In this document: positions 62,210 to 64,000 of the stretch, one piece after another
How the letters are laid out: each line of letters starts with the position of its first letter
How positions within the stretch are numbered: the first letter of the stretch is position 1
From: Flavobacterium acetivorans
Lineage (GTDB): Bacteria; Bacteroidota; Bacteroidia; Flavobacteriales; Flavobacteriaceae
NCBI RefSeq assembly: GCF_020911885.1
Contig: NZ_CP087132.1
Span: 2,976,001 to 3,040,000, forward strand
DNA: 64,000 nucleotides
Direction of reading: 5' to 3'
Notes under the pieces: generated by a model
Seen by the model: only the letters and a program-made list of their open reading frames with translations
Databases searched by the model: none
Told to the model about the DNA's origin: nothing
Translations under genes and position numbers: made by a program

Positions 62210-64000
62210 CTACAATATTTTAGCATTTTTTACCTTTTGGTCTGTAATGGCAATCTTCAAAACTTCGCTCATTTCTTTTACATAATGAAAAGTCAAGCCT
62301 TCAAGATATTGCGGTTTTATTTCATCAATATCACTTTTGTTTTCGTGACAAAGAATAATTTCTTTGATGTTAGCACGTTTAGCCGCCAGGATTTTTTCCT
62401 TGATTCCGCCCACCGGCAATACTTTCCCTCTAAGGGTAATTTCACCCGTCATGGCAATACTTTTCTTTACTCTTTTTTGAGTAAACAAAGAAACCAAAGA
62501 AGTCAACATTGCAATACCGGCACTCGGCCCATCTTTTGGTGTAGCACCTTCCGGAACATGCAAATGAATATTGTATTTTGATAAAATATCCGGATTCAAC
62601 CCTAAAAGTTGCGCATTGGCTTTGATGTATTCTAAAGCAATTGTAGCCGATTCTTTCATTACCGTACCTAAATTTCCGGTAATTGTCATAGTGCCTTTTC
62701 CTGGAGAAATCAAGGATTCAATAAAAAGAATATCTCCTCCTACGCTAGTCCAAGCCAATCCTGTTACAACTCCTGCAACATCGTTACTTTCGTATTTATC
62801 TCTTTCCAATCTAGCAACACCAAGAACTTTCACAATATCTTCATCAGTCACTTTCTTGTTGTACTCTTCTTCCATCGCAACCGATTTGGCTGCATTTCGG
62901 ATTACTTGTGCAATTTTAGCTTCCAATCCTCGAACACCGGATTCACGGGTATAACCTTCGACGATTTTCTCCAATTGTTTTTTTCCAATGGTCAAATCCT
63001 TAGAAGTTAAACCATGTTCTTTTAATTGTCTCGGAAATAAATGCTGACGTGCAATCTCGACTTTTTCTTCGATCGTATAACCTGACATTTTAATAACTTC
63101 CATTCTATCTCGCAATGCCGGTTGAATAGCCGACATATTATTAGAAGTAGCGATAAACATCACTTTTGACAAATCATAGCCCATTTCGAGGAAATTATCG
63201 TAAAAAGAATTGTTTTGTTCCGGATCCAAAACTTCCAATAAAGCCGAGGATGGATCGCCCTGATTGCTATTAGATAATTTATCTATTTCGTCCAAAACAA
63301 AAACTGGATTTGAGGTTCCCGCTTTTTTCAAACTTTGGATAATTCTTCCCGGCATGGCGCCAATATATGTTTTTCTGTGACCGCGAATTTCCGCTTCATC
63401 ACGCAATCCTCCCAAAGAAATTCGCACATATTCTCTACCCAAAGCCTCAGCAATTGATCTTCCTATTGATGTTTTTCCCACTCCCGGAGGTCCTGTCAAG
63501 CAGATAATTGGCGATTTCATATCATTTCGCAGTTTTAAAACAGCCAAATGTTCAATCATTCTTTTCTTAACCTCCTCTAAGCCGCAATGATCCCTGTCCA
63601 AAATCTTTTGAGCATGTTTCAAATCAAAATTATCTTTAGAATACACATTCCAAGGCAATTCTAAAAACAGCTCCAAATAGTTTCTCTGAATTCCAAAATC
63701 AGGCGCTTGAGGATTCATGCGGCGCATTTTAGACAATTCCTTTTCGAAATGTTTTTGTGTCTTTTCGTCCCATTTTTTGGTCTTCGATTTCACGAGCATT
63801 TCGTCCATTTCCTCTTCCTGTGAAACACCTCCCAATTCTTCTTGGATGGTTTTCATTTGTTGATGAAGAAAATATTCTCTTTGTTGTTGGTCTAAATCAA
63901 AGCGAACTTTAGATTGAATATCGTTTTTTAGCTCGAGTTTTTGCAACTCAATATTCATATATCGAAGTGTCTCTAAAGCTCTATCTTTTAAACTATTTAT
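62210..64000 (-). CDS. lon: ATP-dependent Lon protease, N-terminal part outside window
   Basis: The C-terminal 596 residues of Lon, an ATP-dependent serine protease that removes damaged and regulatory proteins. The frame is open to the right edge; the ATG at 63958 is internal, and about 220 N-terminal residues lie outside. Walker A is [22 protein letters not shown], Walker [11 protein letters not shown], and the catalytic Ser is in the [13 protein letters not shown] motif with Lys in [25 protein letters not shown]. All catalytic parts that are in the window are intact. Confidence 0.97.
   Translation of the reverse strand: MNSLKDRALETLRYMNIELQKLELKNDIQSKVRFDLDQQQREYFLHQQMKTIQEELGGVSQEEEMDEMLVKSKTKKWDEKTQKHFEKELSKMRRMNPQAPDFGIQRNYLELFLELPWNVYSKDNFDLKHAQKILDRDHCGLEEVKKRMIEHLAVLKLRNDMKSPIICLTGPPGVGKTSIGRSIAEALGREYVRISLGGLRDEAEIRGHRKTYIGAMPGRIIQSLKKAGTSNPVFVLDEIDKLSNSNQGDPSSALLEVLDPEQNNSFYDNFLEMGYDLSKVMFIATSNNMSAIQPALRDRMEVIKMSGYTIEEKVEIARQHLFPRQLKEHGLTSKDLTIGKKQLEKIVEGYTRESGVRGLEAKIAQVIRNAAKSVAMEEEYNKKVTDEDIVKVLGVARLERDKYESNDVAGVVTGLAWTSVGGDILFIESLISPGKGTMTITGNLGTVMKESATIALEYIKANAQLLGLNPDILSKYNIHLHVPEGATPKDGPSAGIAMLTSLVSLFTQKRVKKSIAMTGEITLRGKVLPVGGIKEKILAAKRANIKEIILCHENKSDIDEIKPQYLEGLTFHYVKEMSEVLKIAITDQKVKNAKIL

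Overview
The window looks like a chromosomal segment of a Flavobacterium or a close relative. It is AT-rich, has Bacteroidetes-type promoters (TTTG, about 19 nt, then TAnnTTTG) in front of many genes, and its housekeeping genes have flavobacterial forms. It divides near 26.5 kb. Left of a tRNA-Val lies an accessory, defence-rich region full of repeats and broken genes. Right of it lies densely packed core genome up to the edge, which cuts the lon gene.

Accessory region (1-26,461). After a partial FAD monooxygenase and an unrecognised conserved protein comes a three-gene operon: an XRE regulator, an ImmA/IrrE peptidase and a PIN-domain protein. Three copies of a small MITE-like element follow, one of which has beheaded an AlbA/RecG-like ATP-binding gene. 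Next is a toxin-antitoxin-chaperone (TAC) operon: a HigB-like toxin, a HigA-like antitoxin and a SecB-like chaperone. A broken nuclease-like gene then runs directly into a CRISPR array of 67 repeats (46 bp) and 66 spacers. The cas genes lie on the minus strand in the order cas9, cas1, cas2 (type II-C, no csn2 or cas4). A tracrRNA gene lies divergently upstream of cas9. Beyond it are a divergent XRE regulator, a pair of HEPN/nucleotidyltransferase-like genes, about 1.5 kb of repeat-rich noncoding DNA, a DUF3024 gene, a GNAT acetyltransferase and an ISAon1-type (ISL3-like) insertion sequence that landed 5 bp from the end of a relict of a related element.

The observation I rate highest is upstream of cas9. 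A degenerate CRISPR repeat (first 11 nt identical) precedes the tracrRNA anti-repeat. The 11 nt just before it, where the seed of a guide would be, match the cas9 promoter region exactly. This is the geometry of the natural single-guide 'tracr-L' that represses cas9 in Streptococcus pyogenes, here in a II-C locus. It is a prediction from sequence only.

Core region (26,519-64,000). In order: tRNA-Val, an MsbA-like ABC transporter, proline dehydrogenase, aroB, an arginine decarboxylase with a deoxyhypusine synthase-like gene, recQ, a DNA glycosylase, a DinB protein, PEP carboxylase, an Lrp regulator, an M14 peptidase divergent from an XRE regulator, an acyltransferase, a spermidine synthase-like protein, a K+ channel, an AraC regulator with a YkgB-like protein, kdsB, an O-acyltransferase, a DODA-type dioxygenase, a RecD-like helicase, a DUF3822 gene with rsmD, a ketopantoate reductase, the RNase P RNA, tandem small paralogues, a MidA-like methyltransferase, dnaX with an A10 slippery run that joins two frames, rpsA, an NupG-like permease, cmk and lon (partial).
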